From positions 62,001 to 126,000 of the forward strand of contig NZ_JABMCE010000086.1 in NCBI RefSeq assembly GCF_013359865.1: a stretch of DNA of 64,000 nt, written 5' to 3'. The position numbers were made by a program, and so were the translations under genes. Numbering within the stretch: position 1 is the first letter of the stretch; the number at the start of each line of letters is the position of its first letter. Under the pieces are notes generated by a model. That model was not told where the DNA came from, ran no database searches, and worked only from the letters and a program-made list of their open reading frames with translations. The DNA is from Curtobacterium pusillum. Lineage in GTDB: Bacteria > Actinomycetota > Actinomycetes > Actinomycetales > Microbacteriaceae. Below are positions 53,066-62,437 of this stretch, piece after piece.

Positions 53066-56000
53066 ATGCAGATCTTCCGCACCACGCTCGCCGCCGCCGC
53101 GACGGCCCTCGTCGCGCTCGGCCTCGTCGTCGCGCCCGCCGCAGCCGACGGCGCGCTCGCCACGACGGCCACCACCGCGAAGACCCGGACCGCCCACCCG
53201 GCCGCCGCCGAGCAGGGGAAGACGACGATCTCGATCGCCCCGGCGAACCGCGGGATCGTCCAGCGGGACGAGGACCTCGAGCTCTCGATCACGGTGACGA
53301 ACGACACCGACGCGGACGTCCCGGCGGGCACGGCCGACCTCGACGTCTTCCGCTCCGTGAGCACGCGGGACGTCCTGTCCGACTGGCTCACCGACACCAG
53401 CACGACCGGTTACCTCGGCGCCCCCATGGATTCAGTGGACATCCCGGCCGTCCCGGCGCACCGCTCCGTCACGCTCGGCTCGGTGAAGGTGGTGTCCGGC
53501 AACGTGGCGCTCGGCGGGTACTCCTCGTTCGGTGCGCGGCGGATCGCGGCCGAGTACACGGCGGGCGACACCTACGCCGTCGCCCGGTCGGCGATCACCT
53601 GGTACCCCGACTTCGACCAGACGCCCGTGAGCGTCTCGGTCGCGATGCCGATCACGGTTCCGAAGACCGGCGACGGCGTCCTCTCCTCCGGTTTCCTCGC
53701 GTCGGCCACCGCGGTCGACGGCACCCTGACGCAGCAGCTCGACGCGGCGGAGGACCACAACGTCGCCGTGGCGATCGACCCGCGCATCATCGCCTCGATC
53801 CGGCTCCTCGGCGAGAACGCCCCGTCCTCCGCCACAGCGTGGCTGAACCGCCTCGAGTCGCTCCGCAACGAGACCTTCGCACTGCCCTACGCCGACGCCG
53901 ACGTGACCGGCCTGCGGCAGGCCGGTGCGAGCGGCATCCTGTCGCCGATCTCCCTCGACCAGGCGGTCGACGCGGACAACTTCCCCGGCGCATCGACCCC
54001 GACCCCGACGCCCACGCAGGACCCGGCGGACCCGACGACCGACCCCACCGCATCGGCGACATCCACCGCCTCGGCGACCCCCACCGACGACGCGACGGCC
54101 GACGCCGGAACGAAGGAGGACGAGACCCCGGCGACCCTGCCCACCACCGAATCGCTCCTCGACTTCCCGTACTCGATGGACTCGATCGCGTGGCCCTCCG
54201 ACGGCACCGTCACCGCGGCGGACCTCCCCGCACTGGCCAAGGCCGGCTCGGGGACCACGATCGTGTCGAGCGGCAACACCTCCGCGGGCGCCGACACCAC
54301 GATCGCGGCGTCCGAGCAGATCAGCGGCCAGCACGTCCTGGTGTCCGACCAGTCGATGTCCTCCCTCCTCCGCTCCGCCGCGACCGCGACGAACCAGCAG
54401 GAGTGGTCGACGGCGATGTCCGAGCTCACCGCGACGCTCGCGACCTCGGCCCGCGCCGGCACGGCGGACGGCCCGATCCTCCTGACCCTCGGGCGCGACT
54501 GGCCGACGAACTCGGCCCGGCTGAGCCAGGCCCTCGACGCCATCGAGAGCACCCCGTGGGTCGCTCCGGCCGACCTCTCGACGGCGTCGTCCGCGACCGC
54601 CGGTTCACTGACCCTGACCGCGGGCTCGAACGGCGACGCCCGCACCGATCAGCTCGAGCGCCTGGTCGAGGGGGAGCAGGACCTCACCGCGTTCTCCACG
54701 GCACTCGACACCCCGACCCAGCTCACCGCACCGGCACGGCTCAACCTGCTCGCGCTGTCCTCGAACGCCTGGCGGTCCGATCCGGACGCCTTCGCCACCG
54801 CGGTCGACGCACGGGTGGCGTACTGGGCGAAGGCCGTCTCCCGGGTCAGCATCCCCGACTCGAGCAGCCTCACCCTGCTGGGCGACCGCTCGTCGCTCCC
54901 CATCTCGATCCGGAACAGCTCCGACTTCCCGGTCACGGTCCGACTGTCCGTCCAGCCGTCGAACTCGGCGCTCCGCGTCGTGCGGAACGACATCGAGGTC
55001 CAGGTCCAGCCCGACTCGTCCACGCGCACCACCGTGCCGGTGCAGTCGGTCGCGAACGGCAAGGTCAACCTGACCCTGACACTCACCAGCCCGACCGGGG
55101 TCCGGATCGCCGACCCGGCGACCGTCCAGCTGAACGTCCAGGCGCAGTGGGAGACCGTGATCACGGCCGGCGCCGCGGTGGCGCTCGTCGCGATCTTCGG
55201 CTTCGGCATCTTCCGCAGCATCCGCAAGCGGATCCGCCGCCGGAACGGCGAGCTCGACGACGATGACGACGAGGACCCGAACCGTCCCCTCGAGGTCCAG
55301 CCGGCGGTCGTCGGCGCCCCGCTGCCGGACGCGACGGCGACCGGTGGACCGGCACCGCGCCTCCAGGCCGGCCCCGCACCCCGCGACGAACCGTCAGCAG
55401 CACCCGAGGAGCCGACCATCAGCGCCACCCAGCCCCAGCCGTCCGTCGATGCGGAACCCGCAGCCGAGCGCAGCCTCGGCCGGGCGAGCGCCATGCTCGC
55501 GGCCGGCACCATGGTGTCCCGCATCCTGGGCTTCGCGAAGACCTTCGTGCTCGCGTTCGCGATCGGCAACACCGGTTCGGACGCCGCGAACGCGTTCGCC
55601 ATCTCGAACCAGCTGCCGAACAACATCTACGCGCTCATCGCGGGCGGTCTGCTCTCGGCCGTGCTGATCCCGCAGATCGTGCGCTCGATGAAGCAGCACC
55701 CCGACGGCGGCACCGCGTACGTCAACAAGATCGTCACGCTCGGCGGTTCGGCGTTCCTCGTCATCACGGTCGCGGCGACCCTGCTCGCGCCCGTCCTGGT
55801 CCGGATCTACAGCCAGAGCGCGGGCGACGGCGGCAAAGGCTTCAGCGCCTCCACGACGGATCTCGCGGTGGCCTTCGCGTTCTGGTGCCTGCCGCAGATC
55901 CTCTTCTACGCGATGTACTCCCTGCTCGGCGAGGTCCTCAACGCCAAGCAGGTCTTCGGGCCCTTCACGTGGGCGCCGCTGCTCAACAACGTCATCGCGA

Positions 56001-57091
56001 TCGCCGGCCTCATCGTCTTCATCGCACTGTTCGGCGGCCGCGGCGTGAACGCGTCGCCCGACGACTGGACACCACTGAAGATCGCCGTGCTCGCCGGGAG
56101 CGCATCGCTCGGCGTCCTCGCGCAGGCCGCGTTCCTGCCGCTGTTCTGGCGTCGAGCGGGCCTGAGCTTCCGACCGGACTTCCGCTGGCGCGGTGTCGGC
56201 CTCAAGTCCACCGGTACCGCTGCGGGCTGGCTCTTCGCGATGATCCTCGTCACCCAGCTCGCCGGCATCGTGCAGGCCCGTGTCGCCTCGCTCGCGACCG
56301 GGGCCGGGAACGCGACGCTCAGCACGACCTGGCTGCTGTTCATGCTGCCGCACTCGATCATCACGGTGTCGATCGCGACCGCGTACTTCACCCGGATGAG
56401 CCACGACGCCGAACGGGGCGACCTGGCTGCCGTGCGCAGGAACCTGTCGCTGTCGCTCCGGATCGTCGGGCTGTTCACCGTGTTCGCGTCGGTGGCCCTC
56501 GTCGTCACGGCGATGCCGTTCGCCCGCATCTGGGAGAACGAGTTCGGCCACACGCAGTCGATGGCCCTCGTGCTCGTCGCCTACATGCCCGGGCTCGTGC
56601 TGTTCAGCATGCTCTTCATCATCCAGCGGGTGTTCTGGGCGATGCACGACCACCGGACGCCGTTCCTCATGCAGCTCGTGCAGTCCGGCCTGTTCGTGAT
56701 CGGAGCCCTGTCCGTCGCCATGCTGCCGGGATCCGTCATCGGCGTCGGCATCGCGATCTGCACCACCGTCGCCGGGTCTGCGCAGACCATCGTCGCCCTC
56801 GTGCTCGTGCGGAAGCGTCTCGGGGGCATCGAGGGGCCGGTCGTCACCCGGTCGCACGTGCAGTTCGTCATCGCCGCCCTCATCGCCGGTGTGGCCGGAC
56901 TGGTCGTCGCGAACTTCTTCGGGGCATTCTCGTCAGACGGGTTCGCGATGGCCGACGTCACCGGAGCCCTCATCACCCTCGCTCTCACGGGCGCGGTGAT
57001 GATGGTCGTGTACTTCGGAGCGCTCGTCGTCGCGAAGAACGGCGAGATCAAGGGCGCGGTGGACATCCTGCGGAGCCGACTGGGGCGCTGA
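53066..57091 (+). CDS. murJ: DUF6049 domain fused to lipid II flippase MurJ
   Basis: One frame of 1341 codons without a stop. Residues 1-27 are a signal peptide (ending APAAA). About 50-690 are the extracytoplasmic DUF6049 region with a Thr/Pro/Asp-rich insert near 312-355, and one TM is at about 697-715 followed by a basic and acidic tail. After a 90-residue Pro/Ala/Glu linker, the MurJ domain begins at about 807 (RASAMLAAGTMVSRILGFAKTF) with 14 helices up to the end. MurJ flips lipid II for peptidoglycan synthesis. In most actinobacteria the two parts are separate neighbouring genes. The linker contains a repeat half-site in frame (55351-55369). ATG 37 nt after TACACT. Confidence 0.9.
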   Translation: MQIFRTTLAAAATALVALGLVVAPAAADGALATTATTAKTRTAHPAAAEQGKTTISIAPANRGIVQRDEDLELSITVTNDTDADVPAGTADLDVFRSVSTRDVLSDWLTDTSTTGYLGAPMDSVDIPAVPAHRSVTLGSVKVVSGNVALGGYSSFGARRIAAEYTAGDTYAVARSAITWYPDFDQTPVSVSVAMPITVPKTGDGVLSSGFLASATAVDGTLTQQLDAAEDHNVAVAIDPRIIASIRLLGENAPSSATAWLNRLESLRNETFALPYADADVTGLRQAGASGILSPISLDQAVDADNFPGASTPTPTPTQDPADPTTDPTASATSTASATPTDDATADAGTKEDETPATLPTTESLLDFPYSMDSIAWPSDGTVTAADLPALAKAGSGTTIVSSGNTSAGADTTIAASEQISGQHVLVSDQSMSSLLRSAATATNQQEWSTAMSELTATLATSARAGTADGPILLTLGRDWPTNSARLSQALDAIESTPWVAPADLSTASSATAGSLTLTAGSNGDARTDQLERLVEGEQDLTAFSTALDTPTQLTAPARLNLLALSSNAWRSDPDAFATAVDARVAYWAKAVSRVSIPDSSSLTLLGDRSSLPISIRNSSDFPVTVRLSVQPSNSALRVVRNDIEVQVQPDSSTRTTVPVQSVANGKVNLTLTLTSPTGVRIADPATVQLNVQAQWETVITAGAAVALVAIFGFGIFRSIRKRIRRRNGELDDDDDEDPNRPLEVQPAVVGAPLPDATATGGPAPRLQAGPAPRDEPSAAPEEPTISATQPQPSVDAEPAAERSLGRASAMLAAGTMVSRILGFAKTFVLAFAIGNTGSDAANAFAISNQLPNNIYALIAGGLLSAVLIPQIVRSMKQHPDGGTAYVNKIVTLGGSAFLVITVAATLLAPVLVRIYSQSAGDGGKGFSASTTDLAVAFAFWCLPQILFYAMYSLLGEVLNAKQVFGPFTWAPLLNNVIAIAGLIVFIALFGGRGVNASPDDWTPLKIAVLAGSASLGVLAQAAFLPLFWRRAGLSFRPDFRWRGVGLKSTGTAAGWLFAMILVTQLAGIVQARVASLATGAGNATLSTTWLLFMLPHSIITVSIATAYFTRMSHDAERGDLAAVRRNLSLSLRIVGLFTVFASVALVVTAMPFARIWENEFGHTQSMALVLVAYMPGLVLFSMLFIIQRVFWAMHDHRTPFLMQLVQSGLFVIGALSVAMLPGSVIGVGIAICTTVAGSAQTIVALVLVRKRLGGIEGPVVTRSHVQFVIAALIAGVAGLVVANFFGAFSSDGFAMADVTGALITLALTGAVMMVVYFGALVVAKNGEIKGAVDILRSRLGR
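55351..55369. repeat. Half-copy R10 of the palindromic repeat inside the fusion linker
   Basis: GGCACCGCGCCTCCAGGCC is identical over 14-15 bases to the right arms of R2 and R7. Here it is translated as part of the linker (PAPRLQAG). Confidence 0.6.
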
Positions 57092-57191
57092 GCCGCCTCG
57101 CCGCCGCGGTCCCGTTCCGGTGCCTCGTGGAATGGCGCGCCGGTAGCATGTGTTGACCCGGTCAGCGATCTCTACGGAAGGGCAGCGAGGC

Positions 57192-58187
57192 ATGCGCCAG
57201 CTCATCATCATCGGTTCCGGCCCGGCCGGGTTCACCGCCGGCATCTACGCCGCACGAGCGGAGCTCAAGCCCCTCATCGTCGCGTCCAGCGTCGAGACCG
57301 GCGGCGAGCTCACCAAGACGACCGAGGTCGAGAACTTCCCGGGCTTCCCCGAGGGGATCCAGGGCCCGGACCTGATGATCAAGATGCAGGAGCAGGCCGA
57401 GAAGTTCGGCGCGGAGGTCCTGTACGACGACGCCGTCTCCGTCGACCTCACCGGCGACGTGAAGAGGGTCACCGTGGGTTCCGGCGAGACGTACGAAGCG
57501 CTCGCGGTCATCTACGCGACCGGCTCCGCCTACCGTCACCTCGGCCTCGCCGACGAGGAGCGTCTCTCCGGCCACGGCGTGAGCTGGTGCGCGACCTGCG
57601 ACGGGTTCTTCTTCCGCCAGAAGAACATCGCCGTCGTCGGTGGTGGCGACTCCGCCATGGAAGAAGCGACGTTCCTCACCCGTTTCGCCGACAAGGTCAC
57701 GGTCATCCACCGCAAGGACGTCCTCCGCGCGTCGAAGATCATGCAGGACCGGGCGTTCAACGACCCGAAGATCGAGTTCGCGTGGAACAAGGAGGTCACC
57801 GGCATCACGGGTGACTCCGCGGTCGAGGGCGTCACCCTGAAGGACACGGTCACGGGCGAGGAGAGCGAACTCGCGCTCGACGGCCTGTTCATCGCGATCG
57901 GCAACGACCCGCGCACGCACCTCGTCCACGGCCAGATCGACATCGCCCCCGAGGGCACCATCGCGGTCCAGGGTCGGTCATCCAAGACGAACCTGCCCGG
58001 TGTCTTCGCGGCCGGCGACGTCGTCGACCCGACGTACCGCCAGGCGATCACCGCCGCGGGTTCGGGCACGGTCGCCGCGCTCGATGCCGAGAAGTACCTC
58101 GCCGAGCTGTCGGACGAGCTCACCGACCGGGCCGAAGGCGTGACCCCCGAGGAGCCCGTCACGGTCGACGTGACGGCCCGCGCCTGA
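57192..58187 (+). CDS. trxB: Thioredoxin reductase
   Basis: A 331-residue NADPH-dependent flavoenzyme. The FAD loop IIGSGPAGFTAGIYAARA is at 6-23, the redox Cys pair C133/C136 is in WCATCDG, the NADPH loop is VVGGGDSAMEEA, and the second FAD motif is PGVFAAGDVVD. It keeps thioredoxin reduced in the cytosol. The ATG at 57192 matches family starts; the frame is open 14 codons upstream. trxA follows after 65 bp, a conserved pair. Confidence 0.97.
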   Translation: MRQLIIIGSGPAGFTAGIYAARAELKPLIVASSVETGGELTKTTEVENFPGFPEGIQGPDLMIKMQEQAEKFGAEVLYDDAVSVDLTGDVKRVTVGSGETYEALAVIYATGSAYRHLGLADEERLSGHGVSWCATCDGFFFRQKNIAVVGGGDSAMEEATFLTRFADKVTVIHRKDVLRASKIMQDRAFNDPKIEFAWNKEVTGITGDSAVEGVTLKDTVTGEESELALDGLFIAIGNDPRTHLVHGQIDIAPEGTIAVQGRSSKTNLPGVFAAGDVVDPTYRQAITAAGSGTVAALDAEKYLAELSDELTDRAEGVTPEEPVTVDVTARA

Positions 58188-58252
58188 CGCAGCAGGAATA
58201 CACCGGCGGCGCAGCCGTTGTACCCACAGATCGACTTCTCGAAGGAGCACAC

Positions 58253-58579
58253 ATGTCCAACGCCAAGGCAGTCACCGACGCCACCTTCTCGGACGAGGTC
58301 CTCAAGTCCGACAAGACGATCCTCGTCGACTTCTGGGCCGAGTGGTGCGGTCCGTGTCGCGCGGTCTCGCCGATCCTCGACCAGATCGCCGCTGAGCACG
58401 CCGACAAGATCGAGATCGTCAAGCTCAACGTCGACGACAACCCCCAGTCGGCGATGAACTACCAGATCACGTCGATCCCGGCGATGAAGGTCTTCAAGGG
58501 CGGCGAGGTCGTCAAGACCGTCATCGGTGCCAAGCCGAAGCCGGCGCTCGAGGCGGACCTCGCCGAGTTCCTCGCGTAG
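58253..58579 (+). CDS. trxA: Thioredoxin
   Basis: A 108-residue thioredoxin with the active site WCGPC (Cys32, Cys35), the cis-Pro region TSIPAMKVFKGGEVV and a standard fold length. GAAGGAG lies 7 nt before the ATG. Electron donor for ribonucleotide reductase and other enzymes; reduced by the upstream TrxB. A strong terminator follows. Confidence 0.97.
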   Translation: MSNAKAVTDATFSDEVLKSDKTILVDFWAEWCGPCRAVSPILDQIAAEHADKIEIVKLNVDDNPQSAMNYQITSIPAMKVFKGGEVVKTVIGAKPKPALEADLAEFLA

Positions 58580-58591
58580 GACCGTGCCGTG

Positions 58592-58627
58592 AACGGCCCC
58601 GCACCCCGAAAGGGTGCGGGGCCGTTC
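58592..58627 (+). terminator. Intrinsic terminator of trxA
   Basis: AACGGCCCCGCACCC (58592-58606) and its exact complement (58612-58626) form a 15-bp stem with loop CGAAA, followed by a short T-containing tail. Confidence 0.85.
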
Positions 58628-58730
58628 CTCGTTACGGGCCACGCGTTCGGGATCGGCCTCGTCGCCGATCCCTGGTTTGCCGGGGCGATGTCGTAGTGTG
58701 GCGGGAATGTCCCACTGAAACGGAGCACTG

Positions 58731-60035
58731 ATGACGAACGGCAACAGCCTCGACCCCTGGTACGACTCCTACGCCCAGCGCACCGCCGGGCTGAGCGCCT
58801 CCGAGGTCCGAGCCCTGTTCGCCGTCGCCTCGCGGCCCGAGGTGGTCTCGCTGGCTGGCGGCATGCCGTACGTCTCCGCGCTCCCCAGAGAGCTCGTCAC
58901 GGGCTCCCTGGACCGCGTCATGGCCGAGGACGCCGCCATGGCACTGCAGTACGGCGGGGGACAGGGTCTGCGGTCCCTCCGCGAGCACATCGTCGACGTG
59001 ATGAGCCTCGAGGGCATCCGTGCCAGCGCCGAGGACGTCGTCGTCACCACCGGTTCACAGCACGCGCTCGACCTCGTCACACGGCTCTTCATCGACCCGG
59101 GCGACGTCGTCCTCGCCGAGTCCCCGTCGTACGTCGGCGCGATCGGCGTCTTCCGCTCGTACCAGGCCGAGACGGTCCACGTGGCGACGGACGAGAACGG
59201 TCTCGTGCCCGAGGCGCTGCGTGAAGCCATCGCGAACCTGCGGACGCAGGGGAAGCGGATCAAGTTCCTGTACACGATCCCGAACTTCCACAACCCGGCC
59301 GGCGTCACGCTGAGCCGAGAGCGTCGCATCGAGATCCTCGACATCTGTCGGTCGAACAACATCCTCGTGCTCGAGGACAACCCGTACGGACTGCTCTGGT
59401 TCGACGAGCCCGCCCCGCAGGCCATCCGCTCGATCGACGAAGAGGGTGTCGTCTACCTCGGGTCCTTCTCGAAGACCCTCGCACCGGGCTTCCGCGTCGG
59501 CTGGGCACTCGCGCCGCACGCCATCCGCGAGAAGCTCGTCCTCGCGAACGAGTCTGCCGTCTTGGCGCCGAACTCCTTCGGCCAGTACGTGGTGAACGCC
59601 TACCTCGACGCTGCGGACTGGAAGGGTCAGGTCGACACCTTCCGCGGCCTCTACGCCGAGCGTCGCGACGCCATGCTGTCCGCCCTGGGGGAGTTCCTGC
59701 CGGACCTGTCGTGGACGAAGCCGAACGGTGGCTTCTTCGTCTGGCTGACGCTGCCGGAGTCCCTCGACTCGAAGGGCATGCTGCCCCGCGCGGTGAAGGA
59801 GCTCGTCGCCTACACGCCGGGCACCGCCTTCTACGCCGACGGTCGCGGTGGTGGGCACATCCGTCTGTCGTTCTGCTACCCGACGCCGGATCAGATCCGC
59901 GTGGGCGTGAAGCGCCTCGCGAACGTGGTGAACGACGAGCTCGAACTCATCGAGACCTTCGGTCCGGCGACTCGTCCGAACGCGGTGGTCCGTCCGACTT
60001 CGTCGGTGAGCGCACCGCCGCCGAACATCTCCTGA
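58731..60035 (+). CDS. PLP-dependent aminotransferase (class I/II, 2-aminoadipate/MocR-like fold)
   Basis: A 434-residue fold-type-I aminotransferase. The PLP Lys is Lys248 in GSFSKTLAPGFRVGW, with YTIPNFHNPAGVT and LEDNPYGLLWF for the coenzyme ring. Substrate may be an aromatic, branched or 2-aminoadipate-type amino acid. This gene commonly sits near parB and the D-Ala-D-Ala ligase in actinobacteria. No HTH domain is present, so it is an enzyme and not a MocR regulator. The ddl gene follows after 61 bp. Confidence 0.93.
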   Translation: MTNGNSLDPWYDSYAQRTAGLSASEVRALFAVASRPEVVSLAGGMPYVSALPRELVTGSLDRVMAEDAAMALQYGGGQGLRSLREHIVDVMSLEGIRASAEDVVVTTGSQHALDLVTRLFIDPGDVVLAESPSYVGAIGVFRSYQAETVHVATDENGLVPEALREAIANLRTQGKRIKFLYTIPNFHNPAGVTLSRERRIEILDICRSNNILVLEDNPYGLLWFDEPAPQAIRSIDEEGVVYLGSFSKTLAPGFRVGWALAPHAIREKLVLANESAVLAPNSFGQYVVNAYLDAADWKGQVDTFRGLYAERRDAMLSALGEFLPDLSWTKPNGGFFVWLTLPESLDSKGMLPRAVKELVAYTPGTAFYADGRGGGHIRLSFCYPTPDQIRVGVKRLANVVNDELELIETFGPATRPNAVVRPTSSVSAPPPNIS

Positions 60036-60096
60036 TCAGCATTTTCTTCTGATCGGCACCGCCCGTCGTTCCATCGCAGTACCGGAGGTCTTCCAC

Positions 60097-61059
60097 ATGG
60101 CCGAACTGACCCGCCGTCACGTCGTCGTCGTCGCGGGAGGGATCTCGCACGAGCGCGATGTGTCGCTGCGGTCCGGTCGCCGCGTCGCGGATTCACTCAC
60201 CGGCTACGGCTGGCAGGTCGACCTCCGGGACGCTGACGCATCCCTCCTCCCAGCGCTCCGGGAGACCCGCCCGGACGTCGTGTGGCCGGCACTGCACGGC
60301 GCCTCCGGGGAGGACGGCGCCCTGCGGGGCATCCTGGAGGCGCTGGACATCCCGTTCGTCGGGTCGCGTTCCACGTCGGCCCGGTTGGCCTGGGACAAGC
60401 CCACTGCCTCCGCGCTCGTCGCGCGGGCAGGCGTTCGCACGCCACGGTCGGTCACGCTGTCGCACGACGTGTTCCGTGAGCTCGGCGCAGTCGGCGTCCT
60501 CGAGAGCATCGCCGCCGAGCACCCCGTCCCGCTCGCTGTGAAGCCCGCACGGGGTGGCAGTGCTCAGGGCGTGACGCTGGTGGACGATGTCAACGACCTC
60601 CCTCGGGCCATGGTCACGGCGTACACGTACTGCGACGACGTCGTGGTCGAGCAGCTCATCCGGGGTACCGAGGTGGCGGTCGGCATCATCGACACCGGCG
60701 ACGGCCCTGTTGCGCTCGCAGCGGTGGAGATCGTCCCGCGGAACGGGATCTACGGCTTCGAGGCGCGGTACAACGCGGGGGAGACGACGTTCTCCACCCC
60801 TGCGCGCCTGTCTGAGGAGCTCAGCGGGGTGGCCTCTGCAGCGGCGGTCGCGGCGCACACGGCGCTTGGCCTTCGTCACATCTCCCGCGTCGACCTCATC
60901 ATCGATGCAGCAGGAACACCGTGGTTCCTCGAAGCAAACGTCCTGCCCGGCCTCACGGAGACGTCCCTGGTTCCTCAGGCACTGTCTGCGTCCGGGTTCG
61001 ACCTTGGATGGACGTACGCCGAGCTTGCCGAGCAGGCCATCCGCGACCACCGGGCCTGA
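60097..61059 (+). CDS. ddl: D-alanine--D-alanine ligase family protein
   Basis: A 320-residue ATP-grasp enzyme. Visible family blocks are VVVVAGGISHERDVSLRSG at the N-terminus, LHGASGEDGALRGILEALDIPFVGS, KPARGGSAQGV in the ATP-grasp core and the end WFLEANVLPGLTETSLVP (metal ligands Glu and Asn). It joins two D-Ala for peptidoglycan. Slightly shorter than typical Ddl (340-370), and it may be the second, origin-linked ligase of the genome. Confidence 0.9.
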   Translation: MAELTRRHVVVVAGGISHERDVSLRSGRRVADSLTGYGWQVDLRDADASLLPALRETRPDVVWPALHGASGEDGALRGILEALDIPFVGSRSTSARLAWDKPTASALVARAGVRTPRSVTLSHDVFRELGAVGVLESIAAEHPVPLAVKPARGGSAQGVTLVDDVNDLPRAMVTAYTYCDDVVVEQLIRGTEVAVGIIDTGDGPVALAAVEIVPRNGIYGFEARYNAGETTFSTPARLSEELSGVASAAAVAAHTALGLRHISRVDLIIDAAGTPWFLEANVLPGLTETSLVPQALSASGFDLGWTYAELAEQAIRDHRA

Positions 61060-61063
61060 TCCG

Positions 61064-61720
61064 GTGCGCGGCGGTGTTCCACGTGGAACATCCCCCGCTG
61101 TCGTCGCTGCGCTGGCGGTCGCCGCGACTTCCGCTCTCAGTTCGGCGCTCGTCTGGGGCGAGGTCGTCCACGCCCGTGCAGCCCGGCGCGCCACGGCACT
61201 CCCATCGCCTCCTCCTGGTTCGACAGTCGCCGTGGTCGTCCTCGGCTTCGGGAACCGCGGAGCCCGGATCAACTCGATCAACCGGTGGCGCGCGCGCATC
61301 GCGGTACGAACGGCGCAGCGCGCCGCCTCTCGGGGCGCTGCCGTCACGATCATCTGCAGCGGCGGATCGGTGCACGGCGCAACGCCGGAGGCCGATCTCC
61401 TAGGCGGCTACATCGCCCGTGAGCTCCACTGGCACGGTTCCGTTCTGGTGGAACGAACGAGCGTGTCGACGTGGGAGAACGTCCGAAACGTCCTCCCGCT
61501 GATCGGAGGGGCCCAGTGCGTGGTGTTCGCGTCGAACGGTCTCCACGCCGAGAAGGCTCGGAACTACCTCCGTCGTCAGCGCCCCGACCTCGCCGGTCTA
61601 CTGGCCCCTGCGGATGACTATCGCCCCGGAGAGATGATCGCCGTCAAGCCGATCTTCGCCGCCGTCGGTCTCTGGAAGCTCCGCGCGATGTTCCACGTGG
61701 AACAGCCCCGGCGCTGCTGA
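61064..61720 (+). CDS. YdcF/DUF218 family protein
   Basis: A 218-residue protein with an N-terminal hydrophobic segment (about 10-32) followed by the DUF218 domain: VVVLGFGNRGARINSINRWRARIAVRTA, IICSGGSVHGATPEADLLGGYI, VERTSVSTWENVRNVLP. These proteins often act near the cell wall; the SanA/ElyC branch is involved in envelope precursors. The GTG start is 4 bp after ddl. Both ends of the gene contain parS palindromes: one covers codons 5-9, one encodes the C-terminal MFHVEQ. Confidence 0.8.
   Translation: MRGGVPRGTSPAVVAALAVAATSALSSALVWGEVVHARAARRATALPSPPPGSTVAVVVLGFGNRGARINSINRWRARIAVRTAQRAASRGAAVTIICSGGSVHGATPEADLLGGYIARELHWHGSVLVERTSVSTWENVRNVLPLIGGAQCVVFASNGLHAEKARNYLRRQRPDLAGLLAPADDYRPGEMIAVKPIFAAVGLWKLRAMFHVEQPRRC
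61075..61090. promoter_or_regulatory. parS site 1
   Basis: TGTTCCACGTGGAACA, a perfect 16-bp palindrome, differs by one symmetric pair from the common actinobacterial parS (GTTTCACGTGAAAC core). It lies in the start of the YdcF-like gene. Confidence 0.85.
61689..61704. promoter_or_regulatory. parS site 2
   Basis: An identical 16-bp palindrome inside the last codons of the YdcF-like gene. Confidence 0.85.
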
Positions 61721-61783
61721 CGGCAGATCCGCTCTGAGCAGCGTGGCCGGACGTCCGGACGATCCGCGATGAGGGTGGAATGC

Positions 61784-62437
61784 ATGACCGACGCCCCAAC
61801 CCTCCCAGCATTCGACCTCACGCATCGTCGCTCGCTCCTCGAGCAGCGCGTACTCGTCCTCGACGGAGGACTCGACGACGACAACGGTGCGGTCCTCATG
61901 ACCCAGCTCCTGCAACTCGCCGCTGCAGACCCGAGCACCGACATCGCGCTGTGGATCCACTCCCCGGGCGGCTCCGTGCCTGCGATGCTCGCCATCCGCG
62001 ACCTCATGCGGGCCATCCCGAACGACGTAAGCACCCTCGCGCTGGGGATCGCCTGTAGCGCGGGTCAGTTCCTGCTCTCGGCGGGAACACCAGGCAAGAG
62101 GCGCGCGCTTCCCCACGCCCGGATCCTGATGCACCAAGGATCCGCGGGTATCGGCGGCTCCGCTGTCGACATCGCGCTCCAGGCGGACCACCTCCGGGAC
62201 ACTCGGGACACCGTGCTCCAGTTGATTGCTGACGACACCGGTCAGCCGGTCGAGCGCGTGTTCGAGGACTCCTTGCACGACCACTGGTTCTCTGCGGGCG
62301 AGGCGCTCGACTACGGATTCATCGACGAGATCGTCTCGGAGTTCTCGACGATCAGGCCTGCCGCACCCCGGGCCGGCGCGGTCGGCTTCGCAGCAGCCGA
62401 AGTGCTGCTGAATCCCGCGGGGGAGGAGGCACGATGA
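61784..62437 (+). CDS. ClpP-family protease subunit, active type
   Basis: A 217-residue ClpP. The catalytic triad aligns as Ser92 (GIACSAGQFLL), His117 (RILMHQ) and Asp166 (SLHDHWFSA). The oxyanion strand HSPGGSVPAML is standard. The protein would form a heptameric ring and degrade substrates fed by a Clp ATPase. The ATG at 61784 is preceded by GAGGGTGG; an in-frame ATG 15 nt upstream lacks such a site. The ATGA overlap with the next ClpP gene couples their synthesis. A palindrome CCGGACGTCCGG lies upstream (61747-61758). Confidence 0.92.
   Translation: MTDAPTLPAFDLTHRRSLLEQRVLVLDGGLDDDNGAVLMTQLLQLAAADPSTDIALWIHSPGGSVPAMLAIRDLMRAIPNDVSTLALGIACSAGQFLLSAGTPGKRRALPHARILMHQGSAGIGGSAVDIALQADHLRDTRDTVLQLIADDTGQPVERVFEDSLHDHWFSAGEALDYGFIDEIVSEFSTIRPAAPRAGAVGFAAAEVLLNPAGEEAR

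Noticed and set aside
61725-61745. GGCAGA and TCTGAGC near the ClpP operon as a PopR box
   Set aside because: The arms are in the opposite order to the Streptomyces PopR site as I remember it and the match is weak; not called as an operator.
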